The notes beneath the pieces were generated by a model, which ran no database searches, was not told the origin of the DNA, and worked only from the letters and a program-made list of their open reading frames with translations. Made by a program: the position numbers and the translations under genes. From JBFELO01 sp041552055 (GTDB lineage Bacteria > Acidobacteriota > Thermoanaerobaculia > Thermoanaerobaculales > Sulfomarinibacteraceae), in NCBI GenBank assembly GCA_041552055.1, contig JBFELO010000047.1, positions 1-31,933 on the forward strand: a stretch of 31,933 bases of DNA, given 5' to 3'. Of this stretch, positions 1 to 7,485 are shown one piece after another. Every line of letters begins with the position of its first letter. The stretch's first letter is position 1.

Positions 1-969
1 ATTGGGCAGCTCATCGGCCATCCACCGCATGTGCCCGGGGTCCATGGTGTCGTACCGGGCGCCGATGACCAGGGTCGGCACCTTGATCTTCGACAGGTCG
101 CCGGTGCGGTCCCACTCCGCCAGCCGGCCACTCGCGCCGAGCTCGCTCGGCCCCTGCATCAGCACGTAGACGTCGTGATTCATGTGCTCGAAGGCCCGGT
201 TCAGCGCGTCCGGCCACTGATCGGGCGGCATCCGTATGAAGTGGTGAACATAGTGGTGCTCGGTCAGCAGCTCCATGTAACGCGGGTTTCCGTAGTCCTC
301 GGCCGCCTCCAGGGCCTTGATCTCGGCCAGCGCGTCCTGGTCCATCTGCGGCATCAGCACCTCTTCCGCGTACCGGTTGTAGAGCGGGATCGAGGCCATC
401 ATGTTGGAGATGATCAGCCCCTTCAGGGCATCGCCGTTCGCGAGGGCGTACTCCATCGCCAGCATTCCGCCCCACGAATGGCCGAACAGGTAGAAGCTGT
501 CCGGCCCGAGCCCGAGCGCCTGCCTCACCTGCTCCACCTCGTCGACGAACCGCGGAATGTGCCACAGGTCGTGATCGTCGGGCTGGTCCGACAGGTAGGC
601 GCCCAGCTGGTCGTACAGGTAGACCTCGATACCCGCATCGGGCAGGAACTCCGCCAGCGGCTCGAGGTACTCGTGGCCGACGCCGGGCCCGCCGTGCAGC
701 AGCAGCACCTTCATCGTCGGATTCTCTCCGACCCGCTTCGTCCACACCTGGAACGTCCCCTTGGGGGTCTCAACCGGGATCATCTGCACACCCTTGTCGG
801 TGACCTGAGCCGGTGTAGCGCCCTCCGGCTCGACCGCTTCCGGAGCCTCGGTCGTCCCCGGTTCCTGCGCGCACGCCACGGATAACAGCAGGCAGCACGA
901 CAGCAACACGAGAGCCACCCCGCGGCCACGTCGTGGCGCCCACGATCGATTCCAGGTACTCGTTGTCAT
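1..969 (-). CDS. Exported alpha/beta hydrolase, proline iminopeptidase-like (S33), C-terminus cut by window
   Basis: The reading frame runs from ATG at 969 to the window edge with no stop (323 codons), so the C-terminus is missing. Residues 17-34 form a hydrophobic signal sequence ending near SVACAQ, compatible with signal peptidase I cleavage or lipidation at C33. The S33 hallmarks follow in order: oxyanion motif HGGPG (92-96), DQLGAYLS (120-127, family form DQxGxGxS), nucleophile elbow GHSWGG with S165, and a likely catalytic Asp in GARYDTMDP (D307). The catalytic His would lie just beyond the window. The family removes N-terminal proline or other residues from short peptides; S33 members also include other hydrolases, so the substrate is not certain. 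The signal sequence places it outside the cytoplasm, unlike classical cytoplasmic Pip. It is divergent from the gene at 1245. Confidence 0.88.
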   Translation of the reverse strand, partial: MTTSTWNRSWAPRRGRGVALVLLSCCLLLSVACAQEPGTTEAPEAVEPEGATPAQVTDKGVQMIPVETPKGTFQVWTKRVGENPTMKVLLLHGGPGVGHEYLEPLAEFLPDAGIEVYLYDQLGAYLSDQPDDHDLWHIPRFVDEVEQVRQALGLGPDSFYLFGHSWGGMLAMEYALANGDALKGLIISNMMASIPLYNRYAEEVLMPQMDQDALAEIKALEAAEDYGNPRYMELLTEHHYVHHFIRMPPDQWPDALNRAFEHMNHDVYVLMQGPSELGASGRLAEWDRTGDLSKIKVPTLVIGARYDTMDPGHMRWMADELPN

Positions 970-1244
970 GGTCCCTCCCTCTTTCGAGCAGCCTTCAACT
1001 GAGAAGCCGTTTCATATTCTCGGAGAGTATACGACACCGCTCCCGCCTCCGCGGACACCCCCCGAGCTGCCACTCGGGTCTCATCGACGTGGAGGGTGTG
1101 ACCTCGGACACTTCTAACTCCATCGGCGCCGCTCCTCTCGCGATCGATGACCATCGATCAGTTCCTATTCGCGATACAGTTCTACGAGTGGAGGGCGCGC
1201 CCAGTCGAGGTGTGCAGACCGAACACGGTTGAGAGGAAGCCCGG
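970..1244. promoter_or_regulatory. Divergent intergenic region between the hydrolase and the propeller protein
   Basis: This 275-bp gap separates the leftward hydrolase start (969) from the rightward start at 1245 and must hold promoters for both. GAGGGA lies just upstream of the hydrolase ATG on the minus strand, and GAGAGGAAG (1231-1239) precedes the ATG at 1245. I could not identify convincing -35/-10 pairs or an operator. Reading frames in this gap are short and share no recognisable protein signature. Confidence 0.4.
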
Positions 1245-2867
1245 ATGCCGGACCGTGAGAGCCCTGGCCAGGAACCGTCCCCGTCGTCAACCAGGGGAAG
1301 CTCGCGACGCTCGATTCTGGCAGGCGTGTCGTTGGCCCTCCTGGTTTCGATGCTGGCGAGCAGCGCAGGAGACGATCCGGCGCCGGACCTCGTCGCGCAC
1401 GCGGCGACGCGGTCCGTGCCCGAAGACTGCGTCGTGACCCTGCAGAGCACGACCGTCACCGGGACCGAGGTGTACGAGTCCTGTTCCACCTTGCTGGCAG
1501 GACCCTCGCTCGATGTGGATGGACCTGGCGGCGATCTCTTCCTGCGAGCGTTCGACTCTGTGGTTCTTCGGAACGGCGTCACCGTGGGAGAAGGTGCGGC
1601 CCTGACCATCGATCTCGACCCGTCCCTTGGACCGACTGCGACACCATCACCGACACCAACACCATCACCGACACGAACGCCGACGTGGACCCCACGGCCG
1701 ACGTGGACACCAACCCCGACGCGGACGCCGACGATCACACCCACCCCATATCCTGCGGGCCCCCGCTGTCAGCAGTTTTCGAGAAATCTGCTCCCCGTGA
1801 CCCGATGCGAGGTCATGCCCGACTACGACAAATACTTCATACCGCGGACGTTCACGAGGAACGGCAAGGACTACCTGATCCTCAACTTCGGCAACGAGCT
1901 TCAGCTGTGGAACTTGACCGATCCGGCGAACCCGGTCACGGGGTCGAAGTCCCGCTTCAGGATCGAGAACCTGGGCGACTCCGACTACGACCTCGTCAAC
2001 TACTCGGTGTGCGACGGCTGCCGCTACGGGATCGCAAACTTCAAGCTGGCGACCGTGCTGTTCGACCTCGGTACGGCGGCCGAGCCGTTGCTGACGACCG
2101 ACCACGAGTACGACCCTCTGGTCGCCTCACGCTTCGGCTTCACCTTCACCTACGGCGGCGAGCAGTACGTGCTGAGCGACGACCTCGAGGACGGCTCAGG
2201 CAGTCCGATTCACTGCGCGAGCGGCGGCACACCACTGATCCGAATGGACGGCATCTATCCCGCCGACCTGACAAAGGTCGGCTGCCTCGAGGACGGCGCC
2301 GGCGGCCCGTTCGAGGTCGCCAACGGTCACCAGGTGACTGGCACCCCGTTCGTCTACCTCGGTTCCCAGACAATCGGTGCTCACGTCTACGAGCTGCTGG
2401 ACGGCCCAACGCCCGAGCTGGTGCGCCGCGCAACCCTGTCGAGCACCGCGTCGGTCAAGAACAAGGGGCTCGAGATCGACCCTGTGTCGGGCTACGCCGC
2501 GCTGGCGGACGGCAACAGCGTCACTGTGTGGGACATCCTCCCCGATCCGGGCAGCCCGAGCCTGGTCGGCAGCTACGACACCGGCAACCTGGTGTCCACG
2601 GTCGCAATCCGCTACCCGTTCGTGTTTGCCGCGCGTCGGCTGTCCTTCGAGAGCGAGCACGTGTTCCGAATCGAGGACTTCATCGCCGGTGGCGTGACTC
2701 CGATAGATCCCGACTTCTGGCAGCTGCCAAACGCCCAGAACCCGCAGTTCGACTGCGAAAAGATCATGGGCGGCACGTTCTCCACCGACGGCACCCACCT
2801 CTACACCGGCGGGTGGACGGCCTCCAAGATGTTCAGCCTCGCCGCCTGCGCCGATCCGACCCCCTAG
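1245..2867 (+). CDS. Secreted LVIVD/propeller-like protein with Thr-Pro linker
   Basis: 540 residues, starting at ATG 1245 behind a GAGAGGAAG ribosome site. Residues 19-45 look like a Tat/Sec-type signal (RRS followed by a hydrophobic stretch). Residues 57-125 form a beta-rich module (VYESCSTL, then FDSVVLRNGVTVGEGAALTI), the same pattern found at the C-terminus of the next gene. A low-complexity Thr/Pro linker (about 127-170) leads to a roughly 360-residue domain. That domain has repeating blades such as ELQLWNLTDPANPV, VTVWDILPDPGSPSLVGSY and HVFRIEDF, typical of LVIVD-type beta-propellers in secreted bacterial proteins. Several cysteines suggest disulfides. It is probably an extracellular or surface protein with a binding role; I see no catalytic motif. 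Function unknown. Confidence 0.8.
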   Translation: MPDRESPGQEPSPSSTRGSSRRSILAGVSLALLVSMLASSAGDDPAPDLVAHAATRSVPEDCVVTLQSTTVTGTEVYESCSTLLAGPSLDVDGPGGDLFLRAFDSVVLRNGVTVGEGAALTIDLDPSLGPTATPSPTPTPSPTRTPTWTPRPTWTPTPTRTPTITPTPYPAGPRCQQFSRNLLPVTRCEVMPDYDKYFIPRTFTRNGKDYLILNFGNELQLWNLTDPANPVTGSKSRFRIENLGDSDYDLVNYSVCDGCRYGIANFKLATVLFDLGTAAEPLLTTDHEYDPLVASRFGFTFTYGGEQYVLSDDLEDGSGSPIHCASGGTPLIRMDGIYPADLTKVGCLEDGAGGPFEVANGHQVTGTPFVYLGSQTIGAHVYELLDGPTPELVRRATLSSTASVKNKGLEIDPVSGYAALADGNSVTVWDILPDPGSPSLVGSYDTGNLVSTVAIRYPFVFAARRLSFESEHVFRIEDFIAGGVTPIDPDFWQLPNAQNPQFDCEKIMGGTFSTDGTHLYTGGWTASKMFSLAACADPTP

Positions 2868-3335
2868 CCGAACTATTCATGGGGTTGCTCTCACCCTTCC
2901 GCCCTCCCTCGCGACTCGACCCGGTGAGCGGGCGGCCGATGGACGTGTCCTCACAACCCACCCCCAGCCTCGGCCGCGCACCTCTCCCCGCACCGGGTTA
3001 TACGTCACGAGGGTGCAGAGCTGCGCGTCAGATTGGTCATCTGAGCAGCCAGGCACCGGTGGTGGAACCGGCGGTGTCGTCTCATCTGTACCAGGTACAT
3101 AGTTGTATAAGTAGCGTCCCTCTCACGACCCCCTGGACCGAGAGGTTCCGCCTCATTGCGCAACTGTGACTCCGGCAGATACGGGGTAACACGGCGCATA
3201 CACGTCTCGGGAATGGCGTGTCCGGGATGGATGGACTATATTGGGAGATACATGAGAAAGAACATGCGTCCGTGATCGGTAAAACGATACGCTGCGGTCG
3301 AACCGTACGCAGCATTGTCAGGGGAGGCGTCCGAC
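2868..3335. other. 468-bp intergenic region with no supported gene
   Basis: No open frame here has protein-like character. The stretch holds a perfect inverted repeat TGTACC-A-GGTACA at 3087-3099. It also holds a weak hairpin whose arms CCTCTC and GAGAGG flank about 15 bases near 3119-3145. The region is less GC-rich than its neighbours between about 3085 and 3290, as expected for a promoter of the large gene at 3336. I recognise no riboswitch or RNA family. Confidence 0.4.
3087..3099. promoter_or_regulatory. Perfect 13-bp inverted repeat, possible operator
   Basis: TGTACCAGGTACA is palindromic around a central A (two 6-bp arms). It lies about 240 bp upstream of the DUF11-protein start and 220 bp downstream of the preceding stop. 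The one-base centre is too short for an RNA hairpin loop at full pairing, so a protein-binding site is more natural than a terminator. A single copy of this length can also occur by chance. Confidence 0.25.
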
Positions 3336-6300
3336 ATGAGATTTCGCGCACTTTCTGAGCACCAGGGCGGCTCGGTCAACCGCAGGTGGACACGGGTCGG
3401 TGTCCTGATCGCGGCGTGGATCTGCCTGCTGCACCTGAGCGGACCTTTTTCGCCGCTGCTCGGCATCCCGACCGCTGCCGCCGAGCTGTTGGAGAATGTC
3501 ACCGTCAACTACGCCCACAACTGGGTCGCCGGGCACACCGATCCGTCGGCAGAGGTGACAGTCACGGTCAATGACGAGCACGGCGCGCCCAAGGGCGCGA
3601 CCACAGTGACGGCCGAACCCGACGGGAACTTCTTCGTCGATTGCCCCAGGTACGACCCGAACCCGTGCCCGGACATCAACCCGGGCGACACCGTCATCGT
3701 CGATGCCACCGGGCTGCAGCACGTGATCGAGCCGGTGGGTTCGATCGAAGCCATGCCGGATGAGGAGTCAAACACCATCTCTGGCACCCTCAACGCCGAC
3801 TGGCTCACCGGACCGGTGCCTGTTCTCTGCGAAGTCTGGGTGGATATGGGCCCGCCACCCATCGATACCACGGCGGAGCCTGACGGGGGGACGTTTGCCT
3901 GCGACTTCACCGGAAGCTGGGACCTCCAATGGGGCGAGATGGTTGCGGTGTCGTACTTCGAGCCTGACGGCGACCGTGTCATCAACATCCTCGTGTGGCC
4001 GTGGATGCGGGTGAACTACGCGCACGACTGGGTGGGCGGCAACTTCCCGGCCGGGCACCCCGTCACGGTCCAGCTCACCGACGACCTGGGCGGCTTGAAA
4101 GCGACCGCCCAGCTCGACACCAACTGGGGCGCGGGCTGGGGCGAGGACGGTTTCCAGACCGCGCCGGAGCACTGGTCGCCCGCACCCCCGGACATCGTCC
4201 CGTTCGACTGGGTCTATACCGGGATTTCGGGCGACGAAGTTATCACCTACACCGTCGAGGTCGGCGACATTGCCGCAGTCGTCGACGTCGAAGCGGACAC
4301 GGTGGGTGGAACGATCGACGCGCCGTGGCTCACCGGTCCCGTTCAGGTCGAGTGTCACCCGTGGGGAGCCGGTTTCCCACTCCCACCCAAGATGGAAACG
4401 GTCGAGCCTGACGGCGTCGCGACGTTCAGCTGTAATTGGAGCGGCGAATGGGACATCCTGCCCGGCCAGGACGTCGCCGTGTTGTACCTCGAGCCCGACG
4501 ATCATCACATGGTCATCAACGTCGTCCACGAGCCCGCGCCGCACCTGACGATCAACAAGTGGGCCCACGGAGCCCCTGCCGAGGGCGGCAACCTGGTGTT
4601 CACCGTCCAGTACCACAACGGAGGCGACGCGGTGGCAGAAAGCGTCGTCATCACCGACACCATGGAGGTGCTCGTCGGTGAGACCCCGACCCCAGGAGGC
4701 ATGAGCTACCTGTCGGACACGTCAGGCCTGGCATCCGCTGGCTCCGGACACGGACCCATCACCTGGGACCTCGGAACTCTTGATCCCGATGAGGGTGGCG
4801 AGTTCCAGCTCTACGTCGAGGTCATCGCCCTGGTAGACGACGTCATAAGGAACACGGTGCACATCGAAACCACGAGCTTCGACCTCGGACCGCCGGAGGA
4901 GAAGACCGCGATGTGGGAGGGGCCGGTGCTCGAGAACGACACCCACCTCGACGTGGCGAAGAACCCATGGGCTCCTGACCCCGCACCGGGCGAGCCGGTG
5001 GTTTTCAGCATCAACGTCTGCAATCGTGGTCTGACCGGGAGCACACCGGTCACCTTGACCGACACTCCGGATGACAACCTCACCCTGGTCGACTGGTGGG
5101 CCATGCCTCCCCTCTGGACCGTGCAGGCCTTCGAGCAGGACGTCCTCACGCTCGAGACGCCTTCGATCCCGGGCAACTCCTGCTACGAGGTGCTGGTGCG
5201 CGCCATCGTCGATTCGGTGCCCGAGGGTACGCCGCTGTCCAACACGGCAGCGATCTTCGCCGACAACGACCTCGAGACCGGTGACAACGAGTCCGAGTGG
5301 GGAGGGGCCGCGAGCGCACCTCACCTCAACCTGTGGATCATCAAGCGGCTGAACCGTGGGGTCCTCGCGCCCGGTGGCGAGCTCTTCTACAACATCCCCT
5401 ACGGCAACAGCGGGAACCAGACCGCGGGACCGGTACGGTTCGTCGATACCCTGCCGGTCGGAACGAGCTTCGTGGGCGCTTGGCACAGCGGTCCCCTCGG
5501 GCACTTCGACATGGTCCCCATCATCATCGAGCCCGGTTACGTGGTCTGGGAGCTGCCAGAGGTGCCGGGCGGCGTCTCCGGGAACATCGAGGTCCATCTG
5601 GCCATCGATCCGGGTGCGACACCGGGTACCCCGTTGATTAACGGCGTCGAGATCTGTGGTCCGCCTGACGCGAGCGAGCCGTGCTCCCCCATTCCCGGCG
5701 AGGACACCTACGACGACAACACGTCGGAGTGGACCGAGGTTCTCTATCCAGCCGGACCGAACCTCCGGATCAGCAAGAGGAGCGTTTGGATGGAGGACGA
5801 GAGCAGACTCCGGTACATTCTCCGGCTGCAGAATATCGGAGACCAGACGATCCACGACGTCGAGGTCAGCGACGCCCTTCCGGCCGTCACCTTCTGGGGC
5901 GGCGATTGGGATACGAACTTCCCGCCCGAGCGCTTCGACGGCGACGTCGTTCACGACGGTGGCGTCCTGACGTGGAACTTGCACGAGCTGCACGCGGGCG
6001 AAAACGGACGCGTGCGGTTCACGGCCGTCCTCGACGGAACGCAAGAGCCGCTGCAGTGGATCGAGAACAGCGCCGAGGTCACCCTCCCCGAGGGGGACAC
6101 CAATCCGGAGGACAACGTCGACACGACCACGGACCTGTGGGGGAACCAGTGTGGTGGTGACGACGTGATGTTGTTCGAGGAGACGTACACCGGTGCCTTC
6201 TGGTGCATGGCCCCGGGATCGATCGCGGCGAGCTCGGTCACCGTGACGGGCACCGGCGAGGTCATCCTGCGGTCGCCGCTGATCGCGATCGGCAACGGGG

Positions 6301-6344
6301 TCGCCGTGGAGTCCGGAGCGACACTTTCTGCCGGAGCTCCGTAG
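3336..6344 (+). CDS. Large secreted DUF11-repeat protein
   Basis: The start chosen is ATG 3336, eight bases after GGGGAGG (3321-3327); an upstream in-frame TTG at 3315 precedes that ribosome site and is unlikely. About 1002 residues. A signal sequence (about 17-46) is followed by two related units of about 170 residues. These open with VNYAHNWVAG and VNYAHDWVGG, and each contains a WLTGPV segment and an EPDG segment. Four DUF11-type beta-sandwich repeats follow, starting near residues 402 (LTINKW), 536 (LDVAKNPW), 662 (LNLWIIKRL) and 808 (LRISKRS). The C-terminal ~60 residues (ETYTGAFWC ... IAIGNGVAVESGATL) match the N-terminal module of the preceding protein. DUF11 repeats are typical of cell-surface stalks and adhesins. 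No catalytic motif is seen; a surface or extracellular structural role is inferred. The gene probably has its own promoter, given the 468-bp gap upstream. Confidence 0.85.
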   Translation: MRFRALSEHQGGSVNRRWTRVGVLIAAWICLLHLSGPFSPLLGIPTAAAELLENVTVNYAHNWVAGHTDPSAEVTVTVNDEHGAPKGATTVTAEPDGNFFVDCPRYDPNPCPDINPGDTVIVDATGLQHVIEPVGSIEAMPDEESNTISGTLNADWLTGPVPVLCEVWVDMGPPPIDTTAEPDGGTFACDFTGSWDLQWGEMVAVSYFEPDGDRVINILVWPWMRVNYAHDWVGGNFPAGHPVTVQLTDDLGGLKATAQLDTNWGAGWGEDGFQTAPEHWSPAPPDIVPFDWVYTGISGDEVITYTVEVGDIAAVVDVEADTVGGTIDAPWLTGPVQVECHPWGAGFPLPPKMETVEPDGVATFSCNWSGEWDILPGQDVAVLYLEPDDHHMVINVVHEPAPHLTINKWAHGAPAEGGNLVFTVQYHNGGDAVAESVVITDTMEVLVGETPTPGGMSYLSDTSGLASAGSGHGPITWDLGTLDPDEGGEFQLYVEVIALVDDVIRNTVHIETTSFDLGPPEEKTAMWEGPVLENDTHLDVAKNPWAPDPAPGEPVVFSINVCNRGLTGSTPVTLTDTPDDNLTLVDWWAMPPLWTVQAFEQDVLTLETPSIPGNSCYEVLVRAIVDSVPEGTPLSNTAAIFADNDLETGDNESEWGGAASAPHLNLWIIKRLNRGVLAPGGELFYNIPYGNSGNQTAGPVRFVDTLPVGTSFVGAWHSGPLGHFDMVPIIIEPGYVVWELPEVPGGVSGNIEVHLAIDPGATPGTPLINGVEICGPPDASEPCSPIPGEDTYDDNTSEWTEVLYPAGPNLRISKRSVWMEDESRLRYILRLQNIGDQTIHDVEVSDALPAVTFWGGDWDTNFPPERFDGDVVHDGGVLTWNLHELHAGENGRVRFTAVLDGTQEPLQWIENSAEVTLPEGDTNPEDNVDTTTDLWGNQCGGDDVMLFEETYTGAFWCMAPGSIAASSVTVTGTGEVILRSPLIAIGNGVAVESGATLSAGAP

Positions 6345-6429
6345 CGGGTACCCGGGCGACGCGAGACATACCGCGCCGACAGTGCGCGGCTTCTCATCGC
6401 CGCTCGACTCGACGTGCCTTCGGGTTCTA

Positions 6430-6455
6430 CTGCAATTCGCGCCAGCGAATTGCAG
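6430..6455. repeat. Extragenic palindrome copy 1 (11-bp perfect stem)
   Basis: CTGCAATTCGC and GCGAATTGCAG pair perfectly around GCCA. The palindrome sits between the convergent ends of the DUF11 gene (stop 6344) and paralog A (stop 6478), so it could act as a bidirectional transcript end, although no T-run follows. It belongs to a six-copy family in this window (see 15257, 21440, 22846, 29787, 30572). Confidence 0.75.
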
Positions 6456-6477
6456 CGTCGTCTGGACCCGCGGGACA

Positions 6478-7359
6478 TCAGGAGGATGCGGAATCCCTGG
6501 GAAGTGTTCGGTCGAGCAGCCCGAGCAGCACCTCGAGCAGACGATCTCGCGCCACTGGATCCGGCTGGTCGAGCAGTCGATCGAGCTCTGCGTCGCGGCC
6601 GTACAGCGCGCGCAGGTGACCCAGCACCTCGTCGGTCACGCCGTCGCGGCCGATCGACCAGATCGCCCAGGTGAGCAGCTTGTGATCGAACTCCGCCAGC
6701 TCGTGACGATCGCTGATCCTGCGCAGGTGACCGGCAAAGATGACCGCGGCCAGCAGGATCTCGGCACCGGTCTCGGGATCACGGCCAGTGCCGCGCCAGC
6801 TCGCGATGCGGTCCTTGAGGTCGAAGAACCGCACCTGCTCGTCGAGGCGGATGTCGGAGAATCCAGGCGCCGCCATGATCTCGTCGATCATCTTCCCCGC
6901 TGTCTCGAGGCGATTTCGGACTGCCTCGTCGTCATGGTAGGGCGACGGCTGCAGGGCGAGGCTGAACGGACCGATCAGGCGGCGAGCGTCGACCGACGCG
7001 AGCAGCACCGGATCATTGTCCGGTTCAGGACGCGTCACCCCCCGCAGCGGCGCTGTCTCGGGCCGCCGGGCCGCGCGCTCGGGGGCTTCCGGCACGAACG
7101 GCTTCGCCGCCATGGCCTCGAACTCGGCTGTGCGCTTTACCAGATTGGCGATGAGCAGAGCGTGCTGGAATGCCATCCGATCACGGATGCCGCCCTCCGA
7201 TGTGTCACCCCGATCGACCGGCGCTTCCCGCGAGGCGACAACGGCGCCGTCCAGGAACACCGTCGTCCTGATCTTGGGCCGCATCCCGTCCGTGACCTCG
7301 GTCTGGACGTGGAAGACCCGCCCGAAGACCTCGACGTTCTCGTTGATGCCATCGACCAT
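6478..7359 (-). CDS. Unrecognised conserved protein, paralog A of a duplicated pair
   Basis: 293 residues from ATG 7359. No signal peptide, membrane segment or known catalytic motif. The N-terminal ~75 residues (INENVEVFGRVFHVQTEV ... TTVFLDGAVVAS) look like a small beta domain. A variable Pro/Ala-rich linker follows (about 80-115), then a mostly helical C-terminal domain containing PSPYHDDEAVRNRL, ILLAAVIFAGHLRRISDR, TWAIWSIGRDG and LLEVLLGLLDRTLP. It is strongly similar along its whole length to the product at 11130-12005. The 'FHVQTEV ... VFLDGAVV' opening recalls a short beta module in uncharacterised delta-proteobacterial and acidobacterial proteins, but I would not name a family. It diverges from the kinase gene at 7486 with 126 bp between starts, so the two may be co-regulated. 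Confidence 0.8.
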   Translation of the reverse strand: MVDGINENVEVFGRVFHVQTEVTDGMRPKIRTTVFLDGAVVASREAPVDRGDTSEGGIRDRMAFQHALLIANLVKRTAEFEAMAAKPFVPEAPERAARRPETAPLRGVTRPEPDNDPVLLASVDARRLIGPFSLALQPSPYHDDEAVRNRLETAGKMIDEIMAAPGFSDIRLDEQVRFFDLKDRIASWRGTGRDPETGAEILLAAVIFAGHLRRISDRHELAEFDHKLLTWAIWSIGRDGVTDEVLGHLRALYGRDAELDRLLDQPDPVARDRLLEVLLGLLDRTLPRDSASS

Positions 7360-7485
7360 GAGACGACTGTCCGCACCAACCTCAATGTTATCAGTCGCTG
7401 GGGGCGGTTCGTGTCACCGTGTCCCTTCCGCTGTGTGCGCTAGACTTGAGTTGCCTCGTCAGCAGCACACAGGAAGGGCTCTATC
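7360..7485. promoter_or_regulatory. Divergent promoter region, paralog A / kinase
   Basis: 126 bp between two divergent starts. On the minus strand, a -10-like TAACAT (7390-7385) within ACTGATAACAT lies 26 bp before the paralog A ATG. The same position before paralog B holds TACGAT within ACTGATACGAT, so this spacing is conserved between the copies. On the plus strand TAGACT (7441-7446) is a possible -10 for the kinase gene, followed by the ribosome site AGGAAGGG. No clear -35 boxes are seen. Confidence 0.35.

Noticed and set aside
31..885. Plus-strand frame at the left edge
   Set aside because: The minus strand carries a hydrolase with HGGPG and GHSWGG in order; the plus frame has no recognisable features.
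2868..3335. Possible riboswitch or structured RNA leader upstream of the DUF11 gene
   Set aside because: Only short, weakly paired arms are visible and no conserved riboswitch core could be matched.
4722..6044. Minus-strand frame opposite the DUF11 repeats
   Set aside because: Composition is Val/Asp/Arg-rich without motifs, while the plus strand shows four aligned DUF11 repeats.
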